From Flavobacteriales bacterium (lineage in GTDB: Bacteria; Bacteroidota; Bacteroidia; Flavobacteriales_D; Sanyastnellaceae), in NCBI GenBank assembly GCA_011524845.1, contig WTJL01000111.1, positions 1 through 5,453 of the forward strand: 5,453 bases of DNA, given 5' to 3'. Position numbers and translations under genes: made by a program. Positions 1-5,453 of this stretch are shown in pieces; the stretch's first letter is position 1; every line of letters starts with the position of its first letter. The notes beneath the pieces were generated by a model, which was not told the origin of the DNA, searched no databases, and saw only the letters and a list, made by a program, of their open reading frames with translations.

Positions 1-368
1 ATGTGACGGTGACCATCAACGAGAACGGTGTGTTCATCAACGACGCCATGGTGACCGTGGCAGACATTGAGGCAGACAACGGTGTGGTGCACGTGATCGA
101 TGCGGTTCTCTTGCCACCTACGCCCGACCAAATCGAGGAAGCCACGGCTTCATGGACGGCGATGCCCAACCCTGCACAAGACGTGTTGACCTTGGCGGGT
201 GTGAACCCCACGGCGAACGTGGCGTTGCTCGACATGTCAGGTCGCACGGTGCGTGAGTTCGCCCAAGGCGAAACCACTCTGACGGTGAGCGATTTGGCTC
301 CAGGAACGTACATGTTGACCGTGACGAACGGCCGCCACATGGACGTGAAAAAGGTGATGGTGCAGTAA
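1..368 (+). CDS. Fasciclin (FAS1) domain protein with T9SS type A sorting domain, 3' end only
   Basis: This is the C-terminal part of a secreted protein; the reading frame (codons from base 3) is open to the left edge, so the GTG at 3 is an internal Val and the true start lies outside. Visible residues 1-38 match the end of a FAS1 domain: a VFINDAMVTVADIEADNG stretch runs into the conserved H2-like segment NGVVHVIDAVLLPP. FAS1 domains are extracellular adhesion modules. After a short acidic linker, residues 52-121 form a typical Por/T9SS type A sorting domain: the NP motif in AMPNPAQD, a beta-rich core with LLDMSGR, then LAPGTY and the terminal KKVMVQ. In this family the domain directs export across the outer membrane by T9SS and is usually cleaved there. 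The product is therefore probably at the cell surface or released. The gene ends in TAA, 21 bases before a strong terminator. How many FAS1 copies precede the edge cannot be seen. Confidence 0.9.
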   Translation, partial: VTVTINENGVFINDAMVTVADIEADNGVVHVIDAVLLPPTPDQIEEATASWTAMPNPAQDVLTLAGVNPTANVALLDMSGRTVREFAQGETTLTVSDLAPGTYMLTVTNGRHMDVKKVMVQ

Positions 369-389
369 GCACAGCAAAACGTACACAAG

Positions 390-421
390 AAAAGGCCCCT
401 GCATCTGCAGGGGCCTTTTTT
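390..421. terminator. Bidirectional rho-independent terminator
   Basis: A perfect inverted repeat of up to 14 bp (390-403 pairs with 406-419) has a GC-rich core GGCCCCTG/CAGGGGCC and is closed in practice by an ATCT tetraloop. A run of six T (416-421) follows on the plus strand. The matching A run at 390-393 gives four T on the minus strand. The hairpin starts 21 bases after the FAS1 gene stop and lies about 40 bases past the stop of the minus-strand epimerase gene. It is therefore placed to end both converging transcripts, more strongly for the plus strand. Confidence 0.92.
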
Positions 422-460
422 GTGGGGTGCACTTTGGCGTCCGTTTCGAAAGGAAAAGGG

Positions 461-1360
461 TCAGCCGACGCACGACTCGAGCGCGCCTTGCAGCTCGGGA
501 TGTTGCCACTCGAAGCCAGCCTCGTTCAATCGCTGGGGAACCACGATTTGGCCTTCCAGCAGAAGAGACGCCATGTCGCCCATGGCCAGGCGGAGCGCAA
601 ATCCGGGCACACGCGGGGCCCAATGGGGACGGTTCAAGGCCTTGGCCAAGGTGGAAGAGAAGGTGGCGTTGTTGACCGAGTGAGGAGCGACCACATTGAA
701 GGGCCCTTCGGCTTGGGGGTGTTGTACGGCCCACAGGGTGAAGGCCACGACGTCGTCGATGTGGATCCACGCCATGCCTTGCTCGCCCGAACCAAGAGGC
801 GCACCCAGTCCAAAGCGGTAAATGGGCAGGAGTTTTTCCAGCGTGCCGCCTTTTGGCGACAAGACCAACCCCAGGCGCATGGTCACCACGCGAAATGGGC
901 GGTCCTCTGAAGGGCCAATGGCCCGTTCCCAAGCCTGAGCCACGTCCGCAAGAAAACCAGAACCTGCCGGGGTGGATTCGTGACAAGGGCTTGACGTGTT
1001 GCCGTACAAGCCCACGGCAGAAGCTTGGATCCACGTGCCTTGAAAGTTGGAATCCAACAGGGATTGACGCAGCAGTTGTGTGCCCTGAACCCGGCTGTCG
1101 AGGATGGCTTTGCGGTGCCCAGAAGTCCAACGCTGGCCTACCGAAGCTGCAGCCAAATGAACCACCACGTCCACACCTTCCACGGCCTCAAGGGGCAGAT
1201 GTCCTTGGGTCACATCCCATGAGAACGACGTGGTGCCCGGCAACGTCTGGATGCCTCGTCCGAGGGTTCGGACGTCTTGGCCGAGGGACACAAGATGGGC
1301 GGTCAACGCGCGACCAACGAGTCCAGTTGCGCCTGTGATGAGCCAAGTTTGGGGTTTCAT
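461..1360 (-). CDS. TIGR01777 / YfcH-type SDR family NAD(P)-dependent epimerase or oxidoreductase
   Basis: A complete 299-residue protein, a normal length for the TIGR01777 (YfcH/SDR39U1-like) branch of the extended short-chain dehydrogenases. The N terminus reads TWLITGATGLVG, with the Rossmann GxxGxxG dinucleotide-binding motif at residues 10-16. VVHLAAASVG at 66-75 is the second cofactor-side motif. SAVGLYG at 114-120 holds the family's Tyr, and the following Glu128 and GFLADVAQAWERA match the family pattern, in which the classic YxxxK lysine is absent. LGSGEQGMAWIHIDDVV at 189-205 is a further hallmark. Residues 247-294 (WAPRVPGFALRLAMGDMASLLLEGQ onward in pattern) fit the C-terminal DUF1731 domain. 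No signal peptide is present, so it is cytoplasmic. The physiological substrate of this family is not established. The ATG at 1358-1360 begins directly at the first beta strand. The gene stands alone, convergent with the FAS1 gene and divergent from the choice-of-anchor B gene. Confidence 0.93.
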   Translation of the reverse strand: MKPQTWLITGATGLVGRALTAHLVSLGQDVRTLGRGIQTLPGTTSFSWDVTQGHLPLEAVEGVDVVVHLAAASVGQRWTSGHRKAILDSRVQGTQLLRQSLLDSNFQGTWIQASAVGLYGNTSSPCHESTPAGSGFLADVAQAWERAIGPSEDRPFRVVTMRLGLVLSPKGGTLEKLLPIYRFGLGAPLGSGEQGMAWIHIDDVVAFTLWAVQHPQAEGPFNVVAPHSVNNATFSSTLAKALNRPHWAPRVPGFALRLAMGDMASLLLEGQIVVPQRLNEAGFEWQHPELQGALESCVG

Positions 1361-1415
1361 GCGTATCTTCTATTGCAGGATGGTTGACGCCCAAACTAAC
1401 CACTTGACCGACCCC
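1361..1415. promoter_or_regulatory. Short divergent intergenic region
   Basis: These 55 bases separate the start codons of two divergent genes, the minus-strand epimerase (start 1360) and the plus-strand choice-of-anchor B gene (start 1416). Both promoters must lie here or inside the opposite coding region. No convincing Shine-Dalgarno sequence precedes either start, which is common in Bacteroidota. If the alternative plus-strand ATG at 1380 is used, the gap shrinks to 19 bases. No operator-like repeat is visible. Confidence 0.5.
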
Positions 1416-1424
1416 ATGTTCGAA
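1392..1424 (-). promoter_or_regulatory. Candidate Bacteroidota-type promoter for the epimerase gene
   Basis: On the minus strand, TTAGTTTG (1399 down to 1392) matches the Bacteroidota -7 consensus TAnnTTTG at five of six fixed bases. A TTCG, one mismatch from the -33 TTTG, lies at 1424-1421 with 21 bases between, inside the usual 17-23 range. Transcription would start roughly 25 bases before the ATG at 1360. The upstream element overlaps the first codons of the divergent gene. The motif is short and was matched by eye, so it may be chance. Confidence 0.25.
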
Positions 1425-3476
1425 TTGCGCACACGTCTTTCTGGTTGCAAGCCCTTGTGGATGGCCCTGTGTTGGCTGTGCATGTGGCAGGCGTCGGCCC
1501 AAGGAGACGTCAATTTGGAAGACGGGGTGGTGGCCCAAAACATGGAAGCTGTGGCGTTCATTCCTGTGTCGGACATGTTGACCAACAAGTTGAACGACAT
1601 CGCTTCATGGCACGACGATGTCATGGACGAGTCCTACTTGCTGGTGGGGTGCGAAAACGGCACGGCGTTCTTCAAGATGCTTCCTGGCGCACGTCCCATT
1701 TACATGGGGAAAATGGCCACGCAAAGCGTGAGCAGCATTTGGCGAGACATCAAAGTCGTTCACAACCACGCCTACGTGGTCAGCGAAGCACCTTCCCATG
1801 GCATGCAGGTGCTCTTTTTGGAAGCGTTTCGAGATTGGTCGCCTTTGGACGGTCCCCAGGATTGGCTCCCGGACGCTGTGGTGGCGGCACCGTCATCCGC
1901 CCACAACATTGTGGCCTTCGAGGAAAAGAGCCAAGTCATTCAAGTGGGCTCCACATGGATGGGAGGTGGGGCTGTGATTTTTGACGTGATGGACCCCTTG
2001 AATCCTGTGGTGTTGGGAGGGGCGAGCGAATGGGGAGCCTTCCACGACGCCCAAGCTGTGGTGTACGACGGGCCTGACACCGAGCACCTCGGCAAGGAGC
2101 TGTTGTTTGCGGCTGGCGGTGACCGACTCTGGATCCTGGACATCAGCGATCCCACCGACATTGGGTTGCTCGGTTCCACCACCTATCCCAACGCGCACTT
2201 CTCCCACCAAGTTTGGGTGTCGGACACGCACGACCATGCCTTCTTGGGCGATGAGCTCGACGAGACGTCAGGCGGTGGGCCCACGCGGACCATGGTGTTG
2301 GACGTGTCCGATTTGGACAACCCAACGGTGGCTGAGGTGTTCGAATCTCCGACGTACGCGTCCGACCACAACCAGTACACCCATGGAGAGTGGCTCTTCC
2401 AAAGCAACTACAGGGCTGGGGTGCGCATGCTGAGCGACGCGTGGCCCTCGGACACCGTCTTGACCGAGCGCGGTCACTTCGATCCATTGGGCGATTCAGA
2501 CGCCCCTGGTTTTCAGGGGGCATGGTCTCATGTGCTGATGGAGGAAGAAGGCGTGGTGGCCTTCACCTCGATTTCTGAGGGACTGTGGGTCGTACGACCT
2601 CAATTTGCACAATTGGACAACGTCGCCATCAGTTGGTGCGATCCTGGAACGGTGCCCACGCCCAACGCATGGAGCATGCAACTGAACGTTGTGGATGGAT
2701 GGGCCTTTCCCCTGGAAGTGGAAGTGGAGGGGGTGGTCATGTTGCCCGGGTTCGACAACAGTTGGACCGTGACGGAACCTGGCAGCACGCTGATGTACTT
2801 CGAGGCGTGGGGTCAGGTCGGGGTTCAGCCACGCGTCAAACTCACGTCCCAGCGTTCGACCTGGAGCCTCAACATGTTGACCCCCGACGCCTTGTGGGCG
2901 GCGCACTACGAGGACGCCGACGGCGACGGATATGGCAACCCCAACATGCCCGTGTGGGGATGTGGGGACGTACCAGGCACATCGTCGTTGCCGTTGGATT
3001 GTCAGGATTGGAACGCCAACACGTACCCCACCGCACCCGAATTGTGCGACGGCTGGAACAACGATTGCGACGACGAGGTGGACGAAGGCACCGCGCAGCT
3101 CGAGTGGTTCCTCGATGCGGACGGCGATGGGTTTGGCGACGCAAGCGTTCCGGTGTTGCTGAGTTGCACGCCTCTGACGGAAAGGGTGCTCGTGGCCGGC
3201 GACTGCAACGATTCGGAGGCGACGATGTACCCTGGGGCGCCTTTGCTCGAAGACGGGTTGGACAACAACTGCGACGGGTTGATCTTGGAAGAGGAACTCA
3301 ATCCGTGTCCCGGCGATTTTGACCTTGATGGCACGCGAACCATCAACGACATGCTTCAGCTGCTTTCAGGATTTGGCTGCGAAGCCGGGTGTTCGGCGAG
3401 CATGGACAACCTCGACACCGTTGATACGGCCGACCTTTTGCTGTGGCTCGGGGTGTTTGGGCTGGATTGTCCGTGA
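1416..3476 (+). CDS. Secreted choice-of-anchor B family protein with two MopE-type repeats and a dockerin-like C terminus
   Basis: Starting at ATG 1416 this is a 686-residue exported protein. Residues 1-28 form a signal peptide: basic n-region (Arg5, Arg7, Lys12), hydrophobic PLWMALCWLCMW, and an ASA cleavage site before Gln29. The frame is open further upstream (ATG at 1380, and back to 1230 opposite the epimerase gene), but only the 1416 start gives a compact signal peptide. Residues about 40-396 match the choice-of-anchor B domain (TIGR04312), e.g. SIWRDIKVVHNHAYVVSE, HDAQAVVYDGPDTEHLGKE, FLGDELDE, SDHNQYTHGEWLFQSNYRAG and FQGAWSHV. They include LVIVD-like repeats (WILDISDPTDIGLLG, TMVLDVSDLDNPTVAEV), implying a beta-propeller-like fold. 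Residues 397-495 are an unassigned, beta-rich segment. Two MopE-type repeats follow (498-558, 564-625), then a dockerin-like pair of loops (631-685). The domain set indicates a periplasmic or surface location and calcium binding; no enzymatic role is evident. No T9SS sorting domain is present. Confidence 0.88.
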   Translation: MFELRTRLSGCKPLWMALCWLCMWQASAQGDVNLEDGVVAQNMEAVAFIPVSDMLTNKLNDIASWHDDVMDESYLLVGCENGTAFFKMLPGARPIYMGKMATQSVSSIWRDIKVVHNHAYVVSEAPSHGMQVLFLEAFRDWSPLDGPQDWLPDAVVAAPSSAHNIVAFEEKSQVIQVGSTWMGGGAVIFDVMDPLNPVVLGGASEWGAFHDAQAVVYDGPDTEHLGKELLFAAGGDRLWILDISDPTDIGLLGSTTYPNAHFSHQVWVSDTHDHAFLGDELDETSGGGPTRTMVLDVSDLDNPTVAEVFESPTYASDHNQYTHGEWLFQSNYRAGVRMLSDAWPSDTVLTERGHFDPLGDSDAPGFQGAWSHVLMEEEGVVAFTSISEGLWVVRPQFAQLDNVAISWCDPGTVPTPNAWSMQLNVVDGWAFPLEVEVEGVVMLPGFDNSWTVTEPGSTLMYFEAWGQVGVQPRVKLTSQRSTWSLNMLTPDALWAAHYEDADGDGYGNPNMPVWGCGDVPGTSSLPLDCQDWNANTYPTAPELCDGWNNDCDDEVDEGTAQLEWFLDADGDGFGDASVPVLLSCTPLTERVLVAGDCNDSEATMYPGAPLLEDGLDNNCDGLILEEELNPCPGDFDLDGTRTINDMLQLLSGFGCEAGCSASMDNLDTVDTADLLLWLGVFGLDCP
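2907..3290 (+). repeat. Two tandem MopE-type putative metal-binding repeats (coding)
   Basis: Two protein repeats of about 61 residues (498-558 and 564-625 of the 1416-start product). Each opens with an Asp-rich loop (EDADGDGYGN, then LDADGDGFGD), continues to a Cys-Asp pair (LDCQDWNANTYP, then GDCNDSEATMYP) and closes with DGWNNDCDDEVDEG or DGLDNNCDG. This matches the Cu-binding_MopE-type motif (PF11617) found in many secreted bacterial proteins. The second copy has Glu612 where the first has Cys544, so one of the usual cysteines is lost. The copies have diverged at DNA level, so the duplication is not recent. Metal identity cannot be read from sequence; the DxDxDG loops suggest calcium. Confidence 0.8.
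3306..3470 (+). other. Dockerin-like C-terminal domain (coding)
   Basis: Residues 631-685 hold two half-repeats, each ending in a hydrophobic helix. The first, CPGDFDLDGTRTINDMLQLL, has Asp634, Asp636, Asp638 and Asp645 at positions 1, 3, 5 and 12 of a canonical EF-hand/dockerin calcium loop. The second, ending TVDTADLLLWLGVFG, keeps Asp664 (position 3) and Asp673 (position 12) but has Ser and Leu at positions 1 and 5, so it is degenerate. Four cysteines (631, 655, 659, 685) could form two disulfides. The domain occupies the position where a T9SS sorting domain would normally lie. Confidence 0.7.
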
Positions 3477-5372
3477 TCAAACTCCCGCCTGCTGCTGCGC
3501 GTGCATGGTGGCGTAAAGCCCTCCGTGCGCCAACAGTTCAGCGTGGGTGCCTTGCTCCACCAGACGCCCTTCGTCCAAGACCAAAATCCGATCCGCTCCC
3601 CGCAAAGAGGCCAGTCGGTGGCTGACCATCAAGGTGCAGGAAGCTTCTTGGCGGCGAATCGCGGTCAAAATGGCGTCCTCGGTTTCAGTGTCGACCGCGG
3701 ACAAACAATCGTCCAAAAGCAACAGGTGCGGCTTTTTGATCAGGGCCCGGGCGATGCTGATACGCTGCTTTTGGCCTCCGCTCAAATTCACGCCCCGCTC
3801 GCCAAGCAAGGTGTTGTATCCCTGGTCAAACCCTTCAATGTCCAAAGACACACCGGCATCTGAAGCGGCTTGTTTGACTTCGGGTCCTTGCGGGTCAAGC
3901 CCACGGCTGCCAAAGGCAATGTTGTTGGCGATGGTGTCGCTGAAGAGAAACACGTCTTGGGGGACGTAGCCGAAGCCGTCTCGAAGGGCTGGCAACGACC
4001 ACGAGGCAAGGGGGCTTCCGTCCACAGAGATGGTCCCTTCTTGGGGGTCCATCATGCGCATGGCCAGTTGCAGGACGGTGGATTTCCCACTTCCCGTTCG
4101 GCCGGTGATGCCCAAGGTCTCACCGTGCTTGACCTCAAAGCTCAACTTGTGCAGGGCTTGGATGCCCGTTTCTGGGTACGTCCATGACACGCGGTCAAAG
4201 ACCAGGGAAGGGGCAGGAGACAGGGCGTCGGTGCGCCCCCCTTCGGATGGGGATTGCACGGCGGGTTCAGCGTGCAAAAAATCGAGGATGCGGGCCATGG
4301 AGGCCTCTGCTTTTTGGACCAACGATGTCACCCAACCCACAGAGGCAAAAGGCCAAGTGAGCAGGTTGACGTAGAACACAAACTGAAAGATGTGTCCAAG
4401 GTCGAGGTGTCCAGAAGCCACCCTGTGCCCCCCGACATAGACCGTCAAAATGGTGCTGAGCCCCACGAGCAACACAATCAGTGGCATGAACATGGCTTCG
4501 ACTTTCACCAAGTCGAGCACCCGCATTTTGTAGCGGTCCGTTTCCAAGTCAAAGCGTTCTGCCGCAGCGCGTTCACGGTGAAAACTCTTCAGAACCCGCA
4601 TGCCCGCGATGTGCTGCTGGACGAAGCTCGAGACGGCGCTTTGGGCTTGTTGCTTGGCATCGCTCTTCTTGTGGATGCTGGCGGAGATGAAGTAAATGCC
4701 GGCCGACATCAAGGGGAGGGGAAGAAGGGCGAAAGCGGTCAACACCGGGTCGATGTACAGCATGACCCCCACCACCAACGAGACCAAAACGGTCAGGTTC
4801 AGCGAATACATGATGGCCGGGCCGAGGTACATGCGAACGTTGCTGACGTCTTCGCTGATGCGGTTCATCAGGTCGCCCGTATCGTTCGCTTTGTAAAACG
4901 TCGCGTCCAGCGTTTGGTAGTGGTCGTAGATGGCGCCTTTCAGGTCAAACTCCACCAAGCGGCTCATCACGATGATGGTCTGACGCGTCAGGAAGGAGAA
5001 CACCCCTTTGATGAGGTAGGCCAAAAGAAAAAGCCCCGCCTGCATCAGTCCAATCCACACCACAAGGTCCAAGACGTCTTGACGCGAAGTCGGCGCAAGG
5101 GATGTTCGGGCGTCGGTTCCAAAGACGGAGGCGAGCATCTGCAGGTTGTCCGGCACGCGCACCTCTCGATCGGACAGTTCGTCGATGTCCACGCCTTGCT
5201 CCAAAGGGACCAAGAAGTCGCGGTTGGCGTCGTTCAAGGCGTTCACACCTTCGCCGATCATTGACGGCGCCCACACGGCGAAGATGTTGGTCAGGACGAC
5301 AAAGACGACCCCGAGGAGCAACCGCCCTCGGTAGTGCCAAATCATCGGATTGAGTGACAGCAGAGACTTCAT
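3477..5372 (-). CDS. ABC exporter half-transporter: fused permease and ATPase (MsbA/MdlB/LmrA-like)
   Basis: A complete 631-residue type IV (B-type exporter) half-transporter of the inner membrane, which would act as a dimer. Six membrane segments lie near residues 17-37, 103-128, 184-205, 207-229, 292-315 and 325-345. RQTIIVMSRLVEFDLKGAIYDHYQ and TGDLMNRISEDVSNVRMYLGP are strongly reminiscent of Bacteroidota homologues. The ATPase has an A-loop Tyr399, Walker A GRTGSGKST (424-432), Q-loop Gln472 in YVPQD, the exporter-specific GERG (524-527), signature LSGGQ (530-534), Walker B LLLLDD (Asp554), D-loop SAVD and H-loop His585. The catalytic position after Walker B is Asp555 rather than the usual Glu. 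The loop between the first two membrane segments is unusually long (about 65 residues) and acidic. Substrate cannot be assigned; lipids, peptides and drugs are all known for the family. The ATG at 5370-5372 lies 18 bases after the upstream gene's stop, suggesting one transcript. The stop abuts the convergent gene's stop at 3476. Confidence 0.94.
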   Translation of the reverse strand: MKSLLSLNPMIWHYRGRLLLGVVFVVLTNIFAVWAPSMIGEGVNALNDANRDFLVPLEQGVDIDELSDREVRVPDNLQMLASVFGTDARTSLAPTSRQDVLDLVVWIGLMQAGLFLLAYLIKGVFSFLTRQTIIVMSRLVEFDLKGAIYDHYQTLDATFYKANDTGDLMNRISEDVSNVRMYLGPAIMYSLNLTVLVSLVVGVMLYIDPVLTAFALLPLPLMSAGIYFISASIHKKSDAKQQAQSAVSSFVQQHIAGMRVLKSFHRERAAAERFDLETDRYKMRVLDLVKVEAMFMPLIVLLVGLSTILTVYVGGHRVASGHLDLGHIFQFVFYVNLLTWPFASVGWVTSLVQKAEASMARILDFLHAEPAVQSPSEGGRTDALSPAPSLVFDRVSWTYPETGIQALHKLSFEVKHGETLGITGRTGSGKSTVLQLAMRMMDPQEGTISVDGSPLASWSLPALRDGFGYVPQDVFLFSDTIANNIAFGSRGLDPQGPEVKQAASDAGVSLDIEGFDQGYNTLLGERGVNLSGGQKQRISIARALIKKPHLLLLDDCLSAVDTETEDAILTAIRRQEASCTLMVSHRLASLRGADRILVLDEGRLVEQGTHAELLAHGGLYATMHAQQQAGV

Positions 5373-5390
5373 CGTCGGCGCAGCTTCGCG

Positions 5391-5453
5391 TCAGAACGCA
5401 AAGTTCCACGAAACCGACGGCAAAATCGGGAAAAGGCTCACTTGTTTGGCCTG
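5391..5453 (-). CDS. C-terminal tail of a probable outer-membrane beta-barrel protein (5' part outside window)
   Basis: On the minus strand the frame entering from the right edge reads 20 codons and stops at TGA (5393-5391). The tail ends SLFPILPSVSWNFAF. The alternating hydrophobic pattern and terminal phenylalanine fit the last strand of an outer-membrane beta-barrel, where an aromatic C-terminal residue is the usual BAM recognition feature. Many Bacteroidota TonB-dependent receptors and related barrels end with a similar ILPS-x-S-aromatic-x-F pattern. The stop is 18 bases before the ABC exporter ATG, so the two genes are probably cotranscribed. Of the other two minus-strand frames through this stretch, one stops within five codons and the other runs out of frame into the exporter gene. 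With 20 residues visible, the protein family cannot be fixed. Confidence 0.6.
   Translation of the reverse strand, partial: QAKQVSLFPILPSVSWNFAF

Noticed and set aside
3..5. The GTG at the left edge as a gene start
   Set aside because: The encoded sequence begins in the middle of a FAS1 domain, so the gene must continue upstream.
761..770. The palindrome GTGGATCCAC
   Set aside because: It encodes part of the conserved WIHIDD motif of the epimerase; no second copy is arranged as an operator.
237..1130. A 297-codon minus-strand open frame overlapping the epimerase gene in another frame
   Set aside because: It shows no domain, is Arg/Pro/His-rich, and runs through the terminator and the FAS1 gene end; the epimerase frame carries all the family motifs.
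1348..1371. A TTTG plus TATCTTCT pair resembling a Bacteroidota promoter for the plus-strand gene
   Set aside because: Only 12 bases separate the two elements, too short for the 17-23 usual spacing, and the downstream element matches only four of six fixed bases.
1485..1505. A possible lipoprotein cysteine near the signal peptide end of the choice-of-anchor B protein (Cys19, Cys22)
   Set aside because: The residues before each cysteine do not form a lipobox, while an ASA signal peptidase I site is clear.
2585..3322. A 245-codon plus-strand frame within the choice-of-anchor B gene
   Set aside because: Its Arg- and Gly-rich translation is a frame-shifted shadow of the Asp-rich MopE repeats.
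4254..5264. A 336-codon plus-strand open frame opposite the ABC exporter
   Set aside because: It is rich in His, Gln and Arg, has no recognisable motif, and lies entirely antisense to a clearly real ABC exporter; a product of GC-rich codon use.
4945..5409. A 154-codon minus-strand frame across the exporter start
   Set aside because: It is out of frame with the exporter, Arg-rich, and would overlap both the exporter and the upstream gene tail.

Overview
The window looks like chromosomal DNA from a fairly GC-rich member of Bacteroidota, probably a Flavobacteriales or Cryomorphaceae-like aquatic bacterium. The phylum call rests on a C-terminal type IX secretion (T9SS) sorting domain at the left edge, a choice-of-anchor B type secreted protein, an ABC exporter whose sequence resembles the Bacteroidota branch of the family, and the absence of convincing Shine-Dalgarno sequences before the starts. 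The finer placement is inference.

There are five genes, two of them cut by the window edges. From the left: (1) the 3' end of a plus-strand gene for a secreted fasciclin (FAS1) protein with a T9SS sorting domain, ending at 368; (2) a strong, symmetric intrinsic terminator at 390-421 that can serve both converging genes; (3) a minus-strand SDR epimerase of the TIGR01777/YfcH type (461-1360); (4) a 55-bp divergent intergenic stretch (1361-1415); (5) a plus-strand gene for a large secreted protein (best start 1416, end 3476) with a signal peptide, a choice-of-anchor B/LVIVD-repeat domain, an unassigned domain, two MopE-type Asp-rich putative metal-binding repeats and a terminal dockerin-like domain; (6) a minus-strand ABC exporter with fused permease and ATPase (3477-5372), whose stop codon directly abuts that of the previous gene; (7) 18 bp upstream of the exporter start, on the same strand, the last 20 codons of another gene (5391-5453) that ends like an outer-membrane beta-barrel protein.

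Functionally the window is a mix: two exported proteins (FAS1 and choice-of-anchor B), a cytoplasmic oxidoreductase, and an inner-membrane exporter that probably shares a transcript with an outer-membrane protein gene. The sequence does not show that the genes form one pathway. I see no RNA gene, mobile element, CRISPR array or phage gene. Nothing here is clearly a new multi-gene system. The most notable items are the C-terminal architecture of the choice-of-anchor B protein, the Asp in place of the catalytic Glu in the exporter's Walker B motif, the exporter's long first extracytoplasmic loop, and the zero-spacing convergent gene ends at 3474-3479.
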